Assembly (NCBI GenBank): GCA_965263205.1
Contig: CBDHHF010000035.1
Span: forward strand, 496,001 to 560,000
Source: JBCCIM01 sp965263205
GTDB taxonomy: Bacteria; Bacteroidota; Rhodothermia; Rhodothermales; JAHQVL01
Direction of reading: 5' to 3'
Length of the DNA: 64,000 nt
Within the stretch, counting starts at the first letter, position 1. Each line of letters begins with the position of its first letter. Below are positions 43,373 through 52,169 of the stretch, piece by piece. The notes beneath the pieces were generated by a model that was not told where the DNA came from, made no database searches, and saw only the letters and a list, made by a program, of their open reading frames with translations. Made by a program: the position numbers and the translations under genes.

Positions 43373-43978
43373 TTAGGAGAGATGGGATAATTCTTGTGAT
43401 ATATCCACAATCGCGCGTCCCTCTCCTTTCGGCCGTTGCATTTCCAGGCGAACGAGCCTTGCTTTGTACATCACAAATGGGAACTGCCGACCTCCCAATG
43501 ATCCCCACAAATCGTTGATTTGTTCAAAGTTTAGTGTATGCAGGTCCATTGAGATGCACATATCCAACAAATCCGTGCGATCAGACAAACTATCGGGTAG
43601 CGCGATCTGGGAAAAAATGATGTCTCGATTGGCCTGAAAGAATTCAACAACCCTAGACAGTCGTCCTAAGCTGGTTTGGTAAGTCTCCTGATCAGAAGAG
43701 TTACCCGGGCAAGAAAACAGTAAAAACAGGTTTAAATGAACAGGCCAATTTTGATACCGAACCCTATTATCACTTGTTATTCGATAATCAGGACCATTGC
43801 GAAGCACAGTCTCTTCAGCAAGATTAACCAATGTAAGAAACACTTTGCCATTTGCCGTTCCAAAATCGTCAGAAGAAAGGACAGCTACGTTGCGGGTCTC
43901 CACAATCTCTGTCATCTCATCCTGTCTGACATATCGATTGAGTTGATCGGCCAAGACTGTGAGCGTTTCTTCGATCAT
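43373..43978 (-). CDS. DUF4255/Pvc16-like tube terminator (Afp16-like)
   Basis: 201 aa, intact. The family pattern is clear: MIEETLTVLADQLNRYVRQ at the start, VFLTLVNLAEETVLRNGPDY and WPVHLNLFLLFSC in the middle, and a C-terminal PFVMYKARLVRLEM. In Afp and PVC the corresponding protein caps and stops growth of the tube and sheath. Here it sits near the beginning of the operon, upstream of the sheath genes, as in many FCB loci. Confidence 0.85.
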   Translation of the reverse strand: MIEETLTVLADQLNRYVRQDEMTEIVETRNVAVLSSDDFGTANGKVFLTLVNLAEETVLRNGPDYRITSDNRVRYQNWPVHLNLFLLFSCPGNSSDQETYQTSLGRLSRVVEFFQANRDIIFSQIALPDSLSDRTDLLDMCISMDLHTLNFEQINDLWGSLGGRQFPFVMYKARLVRLEMQRPKGEGRAIVDISQELSHLS

Positions 43979-44124
43979 ACCTGGTGACGTGTACGATTTC
44001 CTGGATTGGGCGAACGAATAAGTTCAACCTAGACTATTGAAACGCTACAATCATTCAGTAATCAACTAACGGTCGCATTCATACAACGATCGGCAACTTC
44101 AAGAAACGATCGGTCCCAGTCTCT

Positions 44125-44855
44125 TCAATTGCTCCAAAAAGTTTTTCTCCTGCGCCTAGCAACAGGAACAATTGAACCATCGCGCATCAACAACGAACCA
44201 TCCATTCCATATTTTCGGACATGAATCAGGTTGATAAGGTGGGATTTATGAGGAGAGAAAAAATTATAGGGTTGAAGCATCTCCCTAAAAAACCGATGTG
44301 ATACGAACTCACCATTTTATTGGACAAATTCGAGACGATTTGGGTTACTCTTTGAATTCCTTCGCAGCGAATAATCTCCTGAGTCATCATAAACTCGAAA
44401 CCTCTTTCTGTAGGTATCTGAACAATGTTGCTCGGTGCAGATTGTTTTACAAGATTGCTAAGCATCCGAGAAATTGAACATTGTTCTTGGCGGAATTGGA
44501 TCCATCGCTGTGCATTTCGGACCAAAGGAATTAACTCAGACTCTTCTACTGGCTTTGGTAAAAAACCGCTGATTTCAAACACAAAAGGATCCGGATGACA
44601 ATCTCTTGGCTTATCCAGTATGAACGTTTCTGTGTTTTGAATTTTTCCCGGTGATAAAGTATTTAGCCGGACAGCCGACTCCCAATCAACAAACATCAAC
44701 TCGGGAGGATGAGTGTTAAAAATATTAAATGCTTCATTCACTGTCGAGACGGAACCAACGATCTCAATTCTTGGAAAATACTTACGTAGTTGTAATTGTA
44801 GTTTTTGACCGGCCAAGAAATCGTTATCAATCAATAGTGTAGTAATCATTGGCAC
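44125..44855 (-). CDS. LytTR-family response regulator (one frameshift)
   Basis: About 243 aa. The receiver domain has LLIDND at the start, phospho-acceptor context ELMFVDWE and LPKPVEE with the conserved lysine. A LytTR DNA-binding domain follows: IVQIPTERGFEFMMTQEIIR, then after a break at a T6 run (44287-44292) FREMLQPYNFFSPHKSHLIN and DGSLLMRDGSIVPVARRRRK. A stop at 44125-44127 ends the repaired frame. No histidine kinase lies nearby. Such regulators occur inside several FCB eCIS loci, where they may control expression in response to an unlinked sensor. Confidence 0.82.
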
Positions 44856-45031
44856 TCTGGTTAACTGTCAAAATTCTTACCACCGGTACTACTTAAAGTG
44901 GACCTGGAAACTTCTCATCAAAAGTCACGAAATATTCTGGTTCAGTTGAGGTTAGATTATAAAAAAGATCATATCAAATATTGTTTTGCATATTCAAGCC
45001 TCTATAATTCCATAGAATTATATTCAATACC

Positions 45032-45889
45032 CTAGGACATATCTATCGCAATTCTGCGCAAATACCTACCACTCACCCATCCTCTGACACCACATCCATC
45101 TTCTCCTAATTCATGTACAACTTCAACAAAATTCCAGTAAAGATGGGTATTTAGGATAATAACCTGAGTATCAGGTGGAAGTGGACTGGATTCCAGTGTT
45201 TCAAACTCAGTTCCGGGCCCTAACCGGATGTTCAGAGATGTTGTGGTCTCATAAACGTCCTCTTCGTCTTCCTCTCTACCCATTACCATTGACCGAAAGC
45301 TTTCCATTGGGAATGCCGGTCCAGGGTCTATTTTTCGAATAGGAGAAACATCATCATGTCCAATCACATCAAGTAAATCATACTTGTGGACAAGAGCTAT
45401 TGCGACTTTAGCTGCTACCTGAAGCTGTATGGTTGTAAATGAATGCCAACCAGAAGGATTTGTATGATGCTTATGTGTTGCAACCACAACATCTTCTTCA
45501 GGATATTCTCCATTAAACCATGAATACCATTTATCAGAACGTTTGGTAAGTCTACCTGCATTGTCCAACTCTATCCCAATTGAGAATTTACTCATTCCCT
45601 TCCGCCCTTTCCACTCACTTTTCCCAGCATGCCAGGCTTTGCGATCAAATCGAACAAGTTGAGTAACGTCTCCATCTCGCCCTATTACGATATGTGCTGA
45701 TGCCCGAGCCCTTTTGTCTGTCAGCCAGTCAATGGAAGATTCTGCACTTCGGCCAGCCGTATAATGCATAATCAAGTATCTAGGATTAAAGGCTCCTCCT
45801 TGATTAGGGCTCTTGATGTACGATACACGTTCACCATCTTCTGTCTCCAAATGATGGTTTCGAATTTTGAACTTGGATGAGTCGAACAT
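45032..45889 (-). CDS. N-acetylmuramoyl-L-alanine amidase with SH3b domain
   Basis: 285 aa, intact. Residues about 35-200 are an amidase-2 domain with zinc ligands in YLIMHYTAG and GHDDVSPIRKIDPGPAFP, and substrate-region motifs SAHIVIGRDGDVTQLV and WHAGKSEWKGR. Residues about 215-280 are an SH3b-type domain (TTSLNIRLGPGTEFETLESS). It cleaves the bond between MurNAc and the stem peptide. It lacks a signal peptide, so it would act from inside or after cell opening. Within an eCIS operon this fits a lysin that helps free the particles; a phage-type endolysin origin is plausible. Confidence 0.85.
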   Translation of the reverse strand: MFDSSKFKIRNHHLETEDGERVSYIKSPNQGGAFNPRYLIMHYTAGRSAESSIDWLTDKRARASAHIVIGRDGDVTQLVRFDRKAWHAGKSEWKGRKGMSKFSIGIELDNAGRLTKRSDKWYSWFNGEYPEEDVVVATHKHHTNPSGWHSFTTIQLQVAAKVAIALVHKYDLLDVIGHDDVSPIRKIDPGPAFPMESFRSMVMGREEDEEDVYETTTSLNIRLGPGTEFETLESSPLPPDTQVIILNTHLYWNFVEVVHELGEDGCGVRGWVSGRYLRRIAIDMS

Positions 45890-46369
45890 TTAGTTCAGTA
45901 AACTTTTCAGGTGGGATCGAGCAGGATATTGATACGATAGCTAGCACGCTTACCGCTTATTACAATGGCAGGCACTTGTATTGTCACTTTACTTCATCCC
46001 CTGCAGATTCAGATGAGAATCAATTTAGGACGGAGGTATACCCTGTCTTTAGAACGAAACAGATGGTGCTAAGAGTTGCAGGTTGCCAGCCACTTATTTA
46101 GAACAAAACGCTTTTACTCAAAAAACTTAGCCCAGCAAATAAGCCTATGCTTAAACTAAGAAATTTGCAAGGAAAATATCAATATGAAGCACCTATGACC
46201 ACATTAACATTATAACCCTACAAGGACTTTTAAATAATCATATCTGACAAAAAACCGAATCATTTTATAGCAAATAAGAGTATAAACTTTGACAAAAATT
46301 TTTAGTTATTTCTACTGGTTCTAATTGGTAGAAACTAATTTATAGAGAGATAGAATGAGGAGAAAGGGG

Positions 46370-46987
46370 ATGTTAAAAAGCGGACCTAAACGTAAGCCGA
46401 CTCAACGAGACAAAGATCTACAAATCACAGCTGAGCTCTACCTAGCCGGCCGCAACCAATACGAGATTGCCGAAATAATCGGCGTCTCCCAAGGGACCAT
46501 TTCCAACGACCTAAAAGCCATTCGTGTCATGTGGCGTGAACGAGCAGTCATCGCCTTTTCTGAACGAAAAGCAGAGGAATTGGCCCGTTTGGACAAGCTT
46601 GAGCGGGAATACTGGCAGGCTTGGGAGCGGTCAATCAAACCGGCAAAGTCAAAATCTAAGAAGGTAAAAACCTTCGCAGATTCACTGGATTCTACCGAGA
46701 CCGCCTTACCATCAATTTTAATATCGTTACGTGATCCGGGTGACAGAAGCGTAAGCAAGTTCGATAACTTCTACTACAAGCTCCTCCCCTTCTGCGCTCA
46801 AAGAAGCTACCTCCCATTTGACAGGATACGCATCGGTAACTCCCCATACGGCAACTGGTATCCCCTCATGATTGATCAGCGATACAGTCATATTTTTTAT
46901 TTGGATTTGTGTAGCCAGGCCGGCCTCCAGAGAATCCCTGCACCATTTGACAAGCACCGATTTTTTTGGCAACAAGCCGCGCTTTAA
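46370..46987 (+). CDS. HTH protein (phage-like), C-terminus doubtful
   Basis: The first ~120 residues look natural: a basic start, a helix-turn-helix (YLAGRNQYEIAEIIGVSQGT, ISNDLKAIRVMW) and a charged helix (KAEELARLDKLEREYWQAWE), resembling small phage terminase or transposon-associated HTH proteins. From about residue 125 on (46730 onward) the frame is exactly antisense to the tube gene on the other strand, so that part is probably not real. I prefer the ATG at 46370, preceded by AGGAGAAAGG; an ATG at 46355 is also in frame. It is the only plus-strand gene inside the eCIS operon. Confidence 0.5.
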   Translation: MLKSGPKRKPTQRDKDLQITAELYLAGRNQYEIAEIIGVSQGTISNDLKAIRVMWRERAVIAFSERKAEELARLDKLEREYWQAWERSIKPAKSKSKKVKTFADSLDSTETALPSILISLRDPGDRSVSKFDNFYYKLLPFCAQRSYLPFDRIRIGNSPYGNWYPLMIDQRYSHIFYLDLCSQAGLQRIPAPFDKHRFFWQQAAL

Positions 46988-47181
46988 AATCAAATTAGCT
47001 TGCTTTATGGCTCGGGGCAACTGATGCAGGAATCTGTTATCACCTCCGTTTGCGACAGGCGCCGTATCCGGTGTAGCCTGTATTCCAGACACTTCCTGAA
47101 ATACTGCTTCCGTGCAGCATTTGCTTCGTCAACCATCGACACTTGAAAATAAAAGGCAGTAGGCTGTACGTGTTCATCCAT
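46727..47181 (-). CDS. eCIS tube protein 3 (gp19-like), one frameshift
   Basis: About 151 aa. VQPTAFYFQVSMVDEANAAR continues in another frame as FQEVSGIQATPDTAPVANGG, followed by RAIKQANLILKRGLLPK and AYPVKWEVASLSAEGEEL. The FQEVSG, LILKRG and YPVKW elements are typical of eCIS tube subunits of the Afp1/Afp5 kind. The break (near 47098) is one missing T in CAGTATTTCAGG. I chose the ATG at 47181. It lies apart from the other tube genes, at the head of the locus, as afp1 does in Afp. Confidence 0.8.
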
Positions 47182-47189
47182 GGCGTTCA

Positions 47190-47602
47190 ATTAGTAAGGC
47201 ATGTAGCCAATGATAATACAGCATTTTCTCCAGCGATGGCTCGTTATAGTCATAGACGATCACGGCTACCTTGCGGGCGCAAACGGGCCGGCCTTTTCCG
47301 CCTTAACAGTTGGCGCCTAATTTCAAGCCATCCAACTGTTCTTTTCGTCTGCTGCTTTTACGTGTCAAAACCAGAAAGCAGATATGTTGATCCTTTCCCC
47401 TTTGCACATTGTACGAATAATCGGACGTGGCTATATACCTTCGACCGGTAAATGCGTCGTAACTGTTTCTGCTTAACAGTTTCTGCGTAACTATTTTGCG
47501 TACCATTGTTACATACCTGAAGAGATTCTTCGCTCCGTACAGGATGACGGTCACGAAGCAGATTAACAATCCTGAATCAACAACCAACAATCCGCAATCA
47601 AC
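47190..47602. other. Gap at the right edge of the eCIS island
   Basis: No convincing gene. The stretch 47518-47602 resembles degenerate copies of family B (AGAGATTCTTCGC...CAGGATGACGG) and of the 52.9-kb tandem repeat (AATCAACAACCAACAATCC), i.e. host-type repeats resume here. The promoter of the eCIS operon should lie between 47182 and about 47400, but I could not identify it. Confidence 0.4.
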
Positions 47603-48100
47603 ATGTCCATAGATCCCCGCGTAAAGGTAGGACACATCCACCTCAAAGTTGCTGACCTGGAGCGATCTGTTGCTTTCTATCGGGATGTCCTCGGATTTGA
47701 AATCACAACGCGTTACGGTACTGATGCTGTTTTCCTCAGCGCCGGCGGCTACCATCACCATATCGGCTTAAACACCTGGCAGAGCAAAAACGGACAGCCA
47801 CCAGCACCGGGTACAACGGGCCTCTTTCATGTGGCGTTTTTGTATCCAACGCGAGCGCTACTCGGCTAAGCGCTAAAGCTAAAAGGTGTCCTTGAAGCGG
47901 GTATACCTCTCGATGGCGCTGCAGACCACGGCGTGAGCGAAGCACTGTATTTACGCGACCCTGATGAAAATGGAGTAGAGCTCTACTGGGACAAACCAGA
48001 GCATGTATGGCCTAAAAACGAGAAAGGCGAACTAACCATGTTTACCCGGCCACTTGATCTTGACAGTTTGCTACAAACGCTCTCTGAATCACAAGGCTGA
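47603..48100 (+). CDS. VOC/glyoxalase-family protein with in-frame stop
   Basis: 165 codons if read through. VGHIHLKVADLERSVAFYRD is the typical first beta-alpha-beta unit of vicinal oxygen chelate proteins, and GYHHHIGLNTW and ENGVELYWDKPE supply further metal-binding candidates. A TAA at 47867-47869 interrupts the frame after FLYPTRALLG, but coding continues in the same frame with GVLEAGIPLDGAADHGVSEA. CTCGGCTAAGCGC could derive from CTCGCTAAGGCGC, a paired insertion and deletion that would restore LLAKALKLKG. The stop at 48098-48100 is followed closely by the DHFR-like gene. Confidence 0.75.
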
Positions 48101-48131
48101 ATCTGTCCATTCATCACGAACCTGGCGAATA

Positions 48132-48680
48132 ATGCTTCCCAAAACTTCTGTGTTTTGTGCAACAAGTCTCGATGGATTTATTGCCCGTCCAGACGGCAAC
48201 ATCGACTGGCTCAATGAAGCCAGCGGCGTGGTCCCAGAAGGCGAAGACTGTGGCTACGCTGCGTTTATGTCTACGATAGATGCGCTTGTTATGGGGCGCA
48301 ACACATTTGAGCAGGTGCTTACGTTTGGTGCCTGGCCGTATGGTGACAAGCCTGTCATTGTGTTAAGCAGTAAACCGCTGGAATTACCAGATCACCTGCC
48401 TGATACAGTGCTGCACGCCTCAGGCAGTCCGACCGAATTACTCGCTCATTTTGCTATGCAAGGCTTCAAACACCTGTACATCGATGGCGGTGCAACGGTA
48501 CAGCGTTTTATGGCCGCCGGCTGCATCGACAAAATCATCATTACCCTTATCCCCATCATGCTGGGTGCCGGGATTCCTCTCTTTGGCGCACTCCCTGAAG
48601 ATGTGCACCTCAAGTGCCTATCCATTAAACACTATGATTTTGGGTTTGTCCAACTTCATTATGAAGTGCAAAAACCCTAA
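48132..48680 (+). CDS. Dihydrofolate reductase-like protein (RibD C-terminal type)
   Basis: 182 aa, intact. KTSVFCATSLDGFIARPDGN, ALVMGRNTFEQVL, KPVIVLSSKPLE and LYIDGGATVQRFMAAGCIDK are the standard motifs of the YwjB/YyaP-like DHFR superfamily branch. Substrate unknown. The ATG at 48132 lies 31 bases after the glyoxalase stop, so the two may be co-transcribed. Confidence 0.85.
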   Translation: MLPKTSVFCATSLDGFIARPDGNIDWLNEASGVVPEGEDCGYAAFMSTIDALVMGRNTFEQVLTFGAWPYGDKPVIVLSSKPLELPDHLPDTVLHASGSPTELLAHFAMQGFKHLYIDGGATVQRFMAAGCIDKIIITLIPIMLGAGIPLFGALPEDVHLKCLSIKHYDFGFVQLHYEVQKP

Positions 48681-48893
48681 GGCTTCAGTCAGCAACCATT
48701 CAACCCGCCAGGGGACGCATTACATAATCTTAGCCTCAATTCTAGAACGGGATCACGCAATCCCTAAGACTCGAAAACACAATCTATAGTGGGCCGGGGA
48801 AACTATTACTCATCTTTCTGAAGCGTAAATGTCTTATTTCCTAATCACTTTACGCCATTAGGGTGAAGACCTCTGTGTTTTACATAAAGACCC

Positions 48894-49767
48894 ATGCAAA
48901 CAAGTACAGCATCGGATAAATCCGTCTATCGTCTGCTCGATGAATGGTTTAGCGCGCAAGGATTTGAAGTTGAAGCTGCTGGCGCACTCATCAGTAGCCG
49001 GCAATGGAAAGGCGAGCTACATGGCAGAACCGTGACCGTCTGCTGTTCGCCGCGCACCAAGACAAAATATTACGGCGAAGATGTATCGCGGCAACACTAT
49101 GATGGCCACGAGTTGACCATTGAACTTCCGACCACACAGTTCACCCGCCTCGCAATAGTGCCGAATAACGCACCTTCGTTTGGGGGTGCAGAGCGCTTTT
49201 TACTAAAGCGTGTAGGGATGCAGCATTTTGACCCGGCAGATGAAGCGTACGATGGACTTAAAATACATGTTCACGATCCTGCTTGGGCTGCGGGATACCT
49301 GGTCCAGCCGGCGGTAAAAACACATGTACGTGATGCCATTCCGCCTGACGAAACATCCATTTCTTTGAGCCTGCAACCCGAATCGCTGTTTTTTAGGATG
49401 CGGCGCACCCTGAATGCGCTGACGCCAAACCGCGTTGAAAAGCGGCTCGCTGCACTGTGCGCACTGGCAGATTTGGTCGACGCCATGCCGGCACCATCAA
49501 CGCCCGCACACCGCACAAAGCTGGAAAAATCAATGGCCGACAACCCGATCAAATCGGTCTTGCTCTTTTTTGGCGGCTTAATCGCTCTGTGTATCCTCAT
49601 CGCCCTCCATTCCCATCGTCCTCATCAAGTTCGGCCTTGAAGATGTTTGGATTTACGGCGTACTGCTCATTGTGGCCTGGTGGTTCTTTAAGAAGGAGGA
49701 AACGTGGCAACTAAATCGATCACAGCGTCCCAGCTTCGCTGGCAAAAAGGGGGCAGCTACATTTTGA
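48894..49767 (+). CDS. Membrane protein of unknown function (one frameshift)
   Basis: About 291 aa after repair. The N-terminal ~150 residues look like a soluble beta-rich domain (VYRLLDEWFSAQGFEVEAAG, GRTVTVCCSPRTKTKYYGED). The end has two membrane segments: KSVLLFFGGLIALCILIALP, and after a break near 49608 VWIYGVLLIVAWWFFKKEE. Without repair it stops at 49640 with HSHRPHQVRP, losing the second helix. The repaired frame overlaps the DUF3592 start by about 60 bases, which makes the exact end uncertain. The two genes are probably co-transcribed. Confidence 0.55.
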
Positions 49768-50252
49768 TCTTCCTTGGCCTTGCCTTGTTTGGATTTGGTG
49801 TCACGTTCATCAATGATGCCCGGGAAAGCGCAAGCTGGCCGGTTGTAGAAGGAACTGTACAAAACATCGCGGTGAGCCGGCATGTAGGATCCCATGCAAA
49901 AAAACGGAAAGGAGTACCCCGAACAACACGGTACTTCTATTCTGTGAATTACTTGTACACCGTAGACGGCAATACCCATCGAGGGCAGCAATTTTCGTTG
50001 GGAGATGGCAAACGCGCCGGCGATTTATACGAAGACATGGCAACAGCTCGCGCAGCGGGGAATGCTGCGTATCCGTCAGGTAGCATCGTTTTGGTGTATT
50101 ACAACCCGGAAAATGTCGAGCGCGCCGTGCTGTCTGCAGGCGCCAACTGGGGTAGCTACATGCCGGCCATCCTAGGGCTTTTGTTCTTCGGATTTGGTGC
50201 ACTCCTTCTCAGGCTTACTGCCAGGCTGTCACCCGTGGCACAGGAGGGCTGA
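49704..50252 (+). CDS. DUF3592 membrane protein
   Basis: 182 aa. Two membrane helices (about residues 18-36 and 150-172) flank an extracytoplasmic domain with the DUF3592 pattern WPVVEGTVQNIAVSRHV, RYFYSVNYLYTVDGNTHRG and GSIVLVYYNPENVERAVL. Function unknown. The GTG start at 49704 is preceded by AAGGAGGA at 49693-49700, one of the few clear ribosome binding sites in the window. Confidence 0.8.
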   Translation: MATKSITASQLRWQKGGSYILIFLGLALFGFGVTFINDARESASWPVVEGTVQNIAVSRHVGSHAKKRKGVPRTTRYFYSVNYLYTVDGNTHRGQQFSLGDGKRAGDLYEDMATARAAGNAAYPSGSIVLVYYNPENVERAVLSAGANWGSYMPAILGLLFFGFGALLLRLTARLSPVAQEG

Positions 50253-50289
50253 GTCCCGGGACCAAGGAGGCCTTAGCGCGGCATAGTAA

Positions 50290-50458
50290 TTTGGCGATGA
50301 GTAGTGCTCGCCCAGATCCTTCGGCTTCGCTCAGGATGACACTGGTTGGGCACAATGCCATTCTTCAAGAGATCCTTCGCACGGCTCAGGATGACATGGA
50401 CAAGAAATAGCGCCATTCCTCACAAATTCGAAATCGACACTCGAAAATCGAAAATCAA
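50290..50458. repeat. Dispersed repeats of families B and C
   Basis: Family B copies at about 50310-50342 and 50367-50400 and a family C block at 50424-50457 fill the gap between the DUF3592 gene and the sorting-domain protein gene. Confidence 0.7.
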
Positions 50459-51638
50459 AACACCAGCAGTTTCCTCGAAAGCATCACGCCTTCCGCCCGG
50501 AGCCGGTACACATACACGCCGGCAGCCAGCGCGTTGCCTTGATCATCTTTGCCGTCCCAGAACAGCACCTGAGTGCCGGCGGGCTGGAAGCCGCGGAGTA
50601 AAGACGCGACCTTGCGTCCGCGTAAATCAAACACTTCTACAGCGATATTCGCGCCGCCTTCAGGTAACGTGTACGAGATATTGACAGACTCACGAAACGG
50701 ATTGGGATAACTTGGTGCAAGCGCAAACCCAGTAGCCTCAGCCGGCTGCTCCGTAGACACGCTTGCTGTTTCATTCGGATCAAACGCAATACTCCGTGGC
50801 ACCATAAGCCCCCTTCCGTGATCGTACGGATGTAATTGCCGTCTGCGTCGAACTCAACCATTAAATCGTTGCTGAACGAGGTTGAAAACATGTGACCGTT
50901 TTCGTCAAACGCGACCCCCTGGGGAGCGCGTAAATCGGGGTGCGTAATTTCTCCCAGCACAGCACCCGATGTATCAAATTTAACAATGTTGTTGGAGCTC
51001 CCGCCGGAGATATAAAGCACATCGTCATTGTCGCGCGCGATGCTCATAGGACTAAGAAGTCCCCCGCCGGTGAACGACTTGATAAACTGCTCATCCGGTG
51101 TGAATTTCAAAATTGTCGCTGTGATAGCGCTGGACACGTAGATGTATCCTTCTGAATCAAACGCTACGCAATTTGTACCATTGAGCCCCATGCCGGAGAA
51201 GGAACGCAGGTATTCGCCATCCAGACTAAAAACCACCACCTGATCGTTGTTGTAACTTCCCACATACAGCTCATTATCGGGCGAAATGGCCATACCTGTT
51301 GGGCCATCCAATTCCGGATGTGCAAATTTGGTCTGCATTTGATCTTGCTTGTCAAACGCATAAATCTCGTCAGAATTCTGGCTGGCGACATAGATCTGGT
51401 TGTTCGGCCCAAACACGACACCGCGGCTACCGGAAATCCCTGTCGCAGTAAACGAATGGGAGAAGGTCCCGGTTGAATCATAGACAGCTATGGTGCCATT
51501 GCCAAAACTGGAGACATAAATATTGCCGGTACTCAGCGGTGGGAGACGTGGTACAGCCGGCTGATTGATAACCCATAAGGTTGTAATAAAAAGAACAATG
51601 CCAAGAAGTTGAACGGATCGCTTTAGCGTTGTTTGCAT
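50455..51638 (-). CDS. Secreted NHL/beta-propeller protein with T9SS sorting domain (one frameshift)
   Basis: About 394 aa. A signal peptide (LLGIVLFITTLWVINQPA) precedes about six NHL-like blades (GNIYVSSFGNGTIAVYDSTG, NQIYVASQNSDEIYAFDKQD, NELYVGSYNNDQVVVFSLDG and so on). After a break in a G5 run near 50815 the protein continues as MVPRSIAFDPNETASVSTEQ and ends in a type IX secretion sorting domain (LAPSYPNPFRESVNISYTLP, GVYVYRLRAEGVMLSRKLLV). Such proteins are exported through the Por system and fixed on or released from the surface. This domain is the best taxonomic clue in the window. I chose the ATG at 51638. Confidence 0.82.
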
Positions 51639-51813
51639 GTGATCGTGATAAATTGAGAAGCTAAGAAAGAGAAGGGGAAACTCCAGCGTACAAACAGAAT
51701 ACACGTTGCCCCAAGATAGGGACAGCGTGCTGCTGTTGTCCGTGACACAGGTCACATAACCTTAAATCCTGTGTCCCTTTTCAGTTTCATCGATCATCAA
51801 TTGCTTAACACCC

Positions 51814-52161
51814 ATGTCGCCCAATACCTACCAAAAGCTTGCCTCGCGTACACTCACAGCCAAACCTGAAAAAGCACTGGATGACAACGAATCCATGCTG
51901 GTCTGGAATGCGCTGGGATTGCTCGGCGAAGCCGGCGAAGTCGGTGAATACGTAAAAAAAGCCGTATTCCACCGCCATACACTTAATCGTGATAAGCTGA
52001 AAAAGGAACTGGGTGATGTCTTATGGTACCTTGCTGCGCTGTGCACGAATCTTGACCTTGAATTGGAAGAGGTCATGGCCGCGAACATTGAAAAGCTTGC
52101 GGAACGGTATCCAGATGGGTTTTCGTCGGAGGCAAGCATTAACCGCTCCTCTTCCTCATAA
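51814..52161 (+). CDS. MazG-like nucleotide pyrophosphohydrolase
   Basis: 115 aa. ALGLLGEAGEVGEYVKKAVF and LKKELGDVLWYLAALC give the EExxE...ExxD metal-binding signature of MazG-type all-alpha NTP pyrophosphatases, which hydrolyse nucleoside triphosphates to monophosphates. The C-terminus (NRSSSS) is unconserved. Divergent from the propeller gene upstream. Confidence 0.85.
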   Translation: MSPNTYQKLASRTLTAKPEKALDDNESMLVWNALGLLGEAGEVGEYVKKAVFHRHTLNRDKLKKELGDVLWYLAALCTNLDLELEEVMAANIEKLAERYPDGFSSEASINRSSSS

Positions 52162-52169
52162 TGCTCGCC

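Noticed and set aside
45877..46101. A 74-codon plus-strand ORF upstream of the amidase gene
   Set aside because: No recognisable protein pattern, overlaps the amidase start, and no ribosome binding site.
13817..47181. Prophage or type VI secretion cluster
   Set aside because: No capsid, portal, integrase, TssJ/L/M or ClpV genes; gene set and order fit eCIS.
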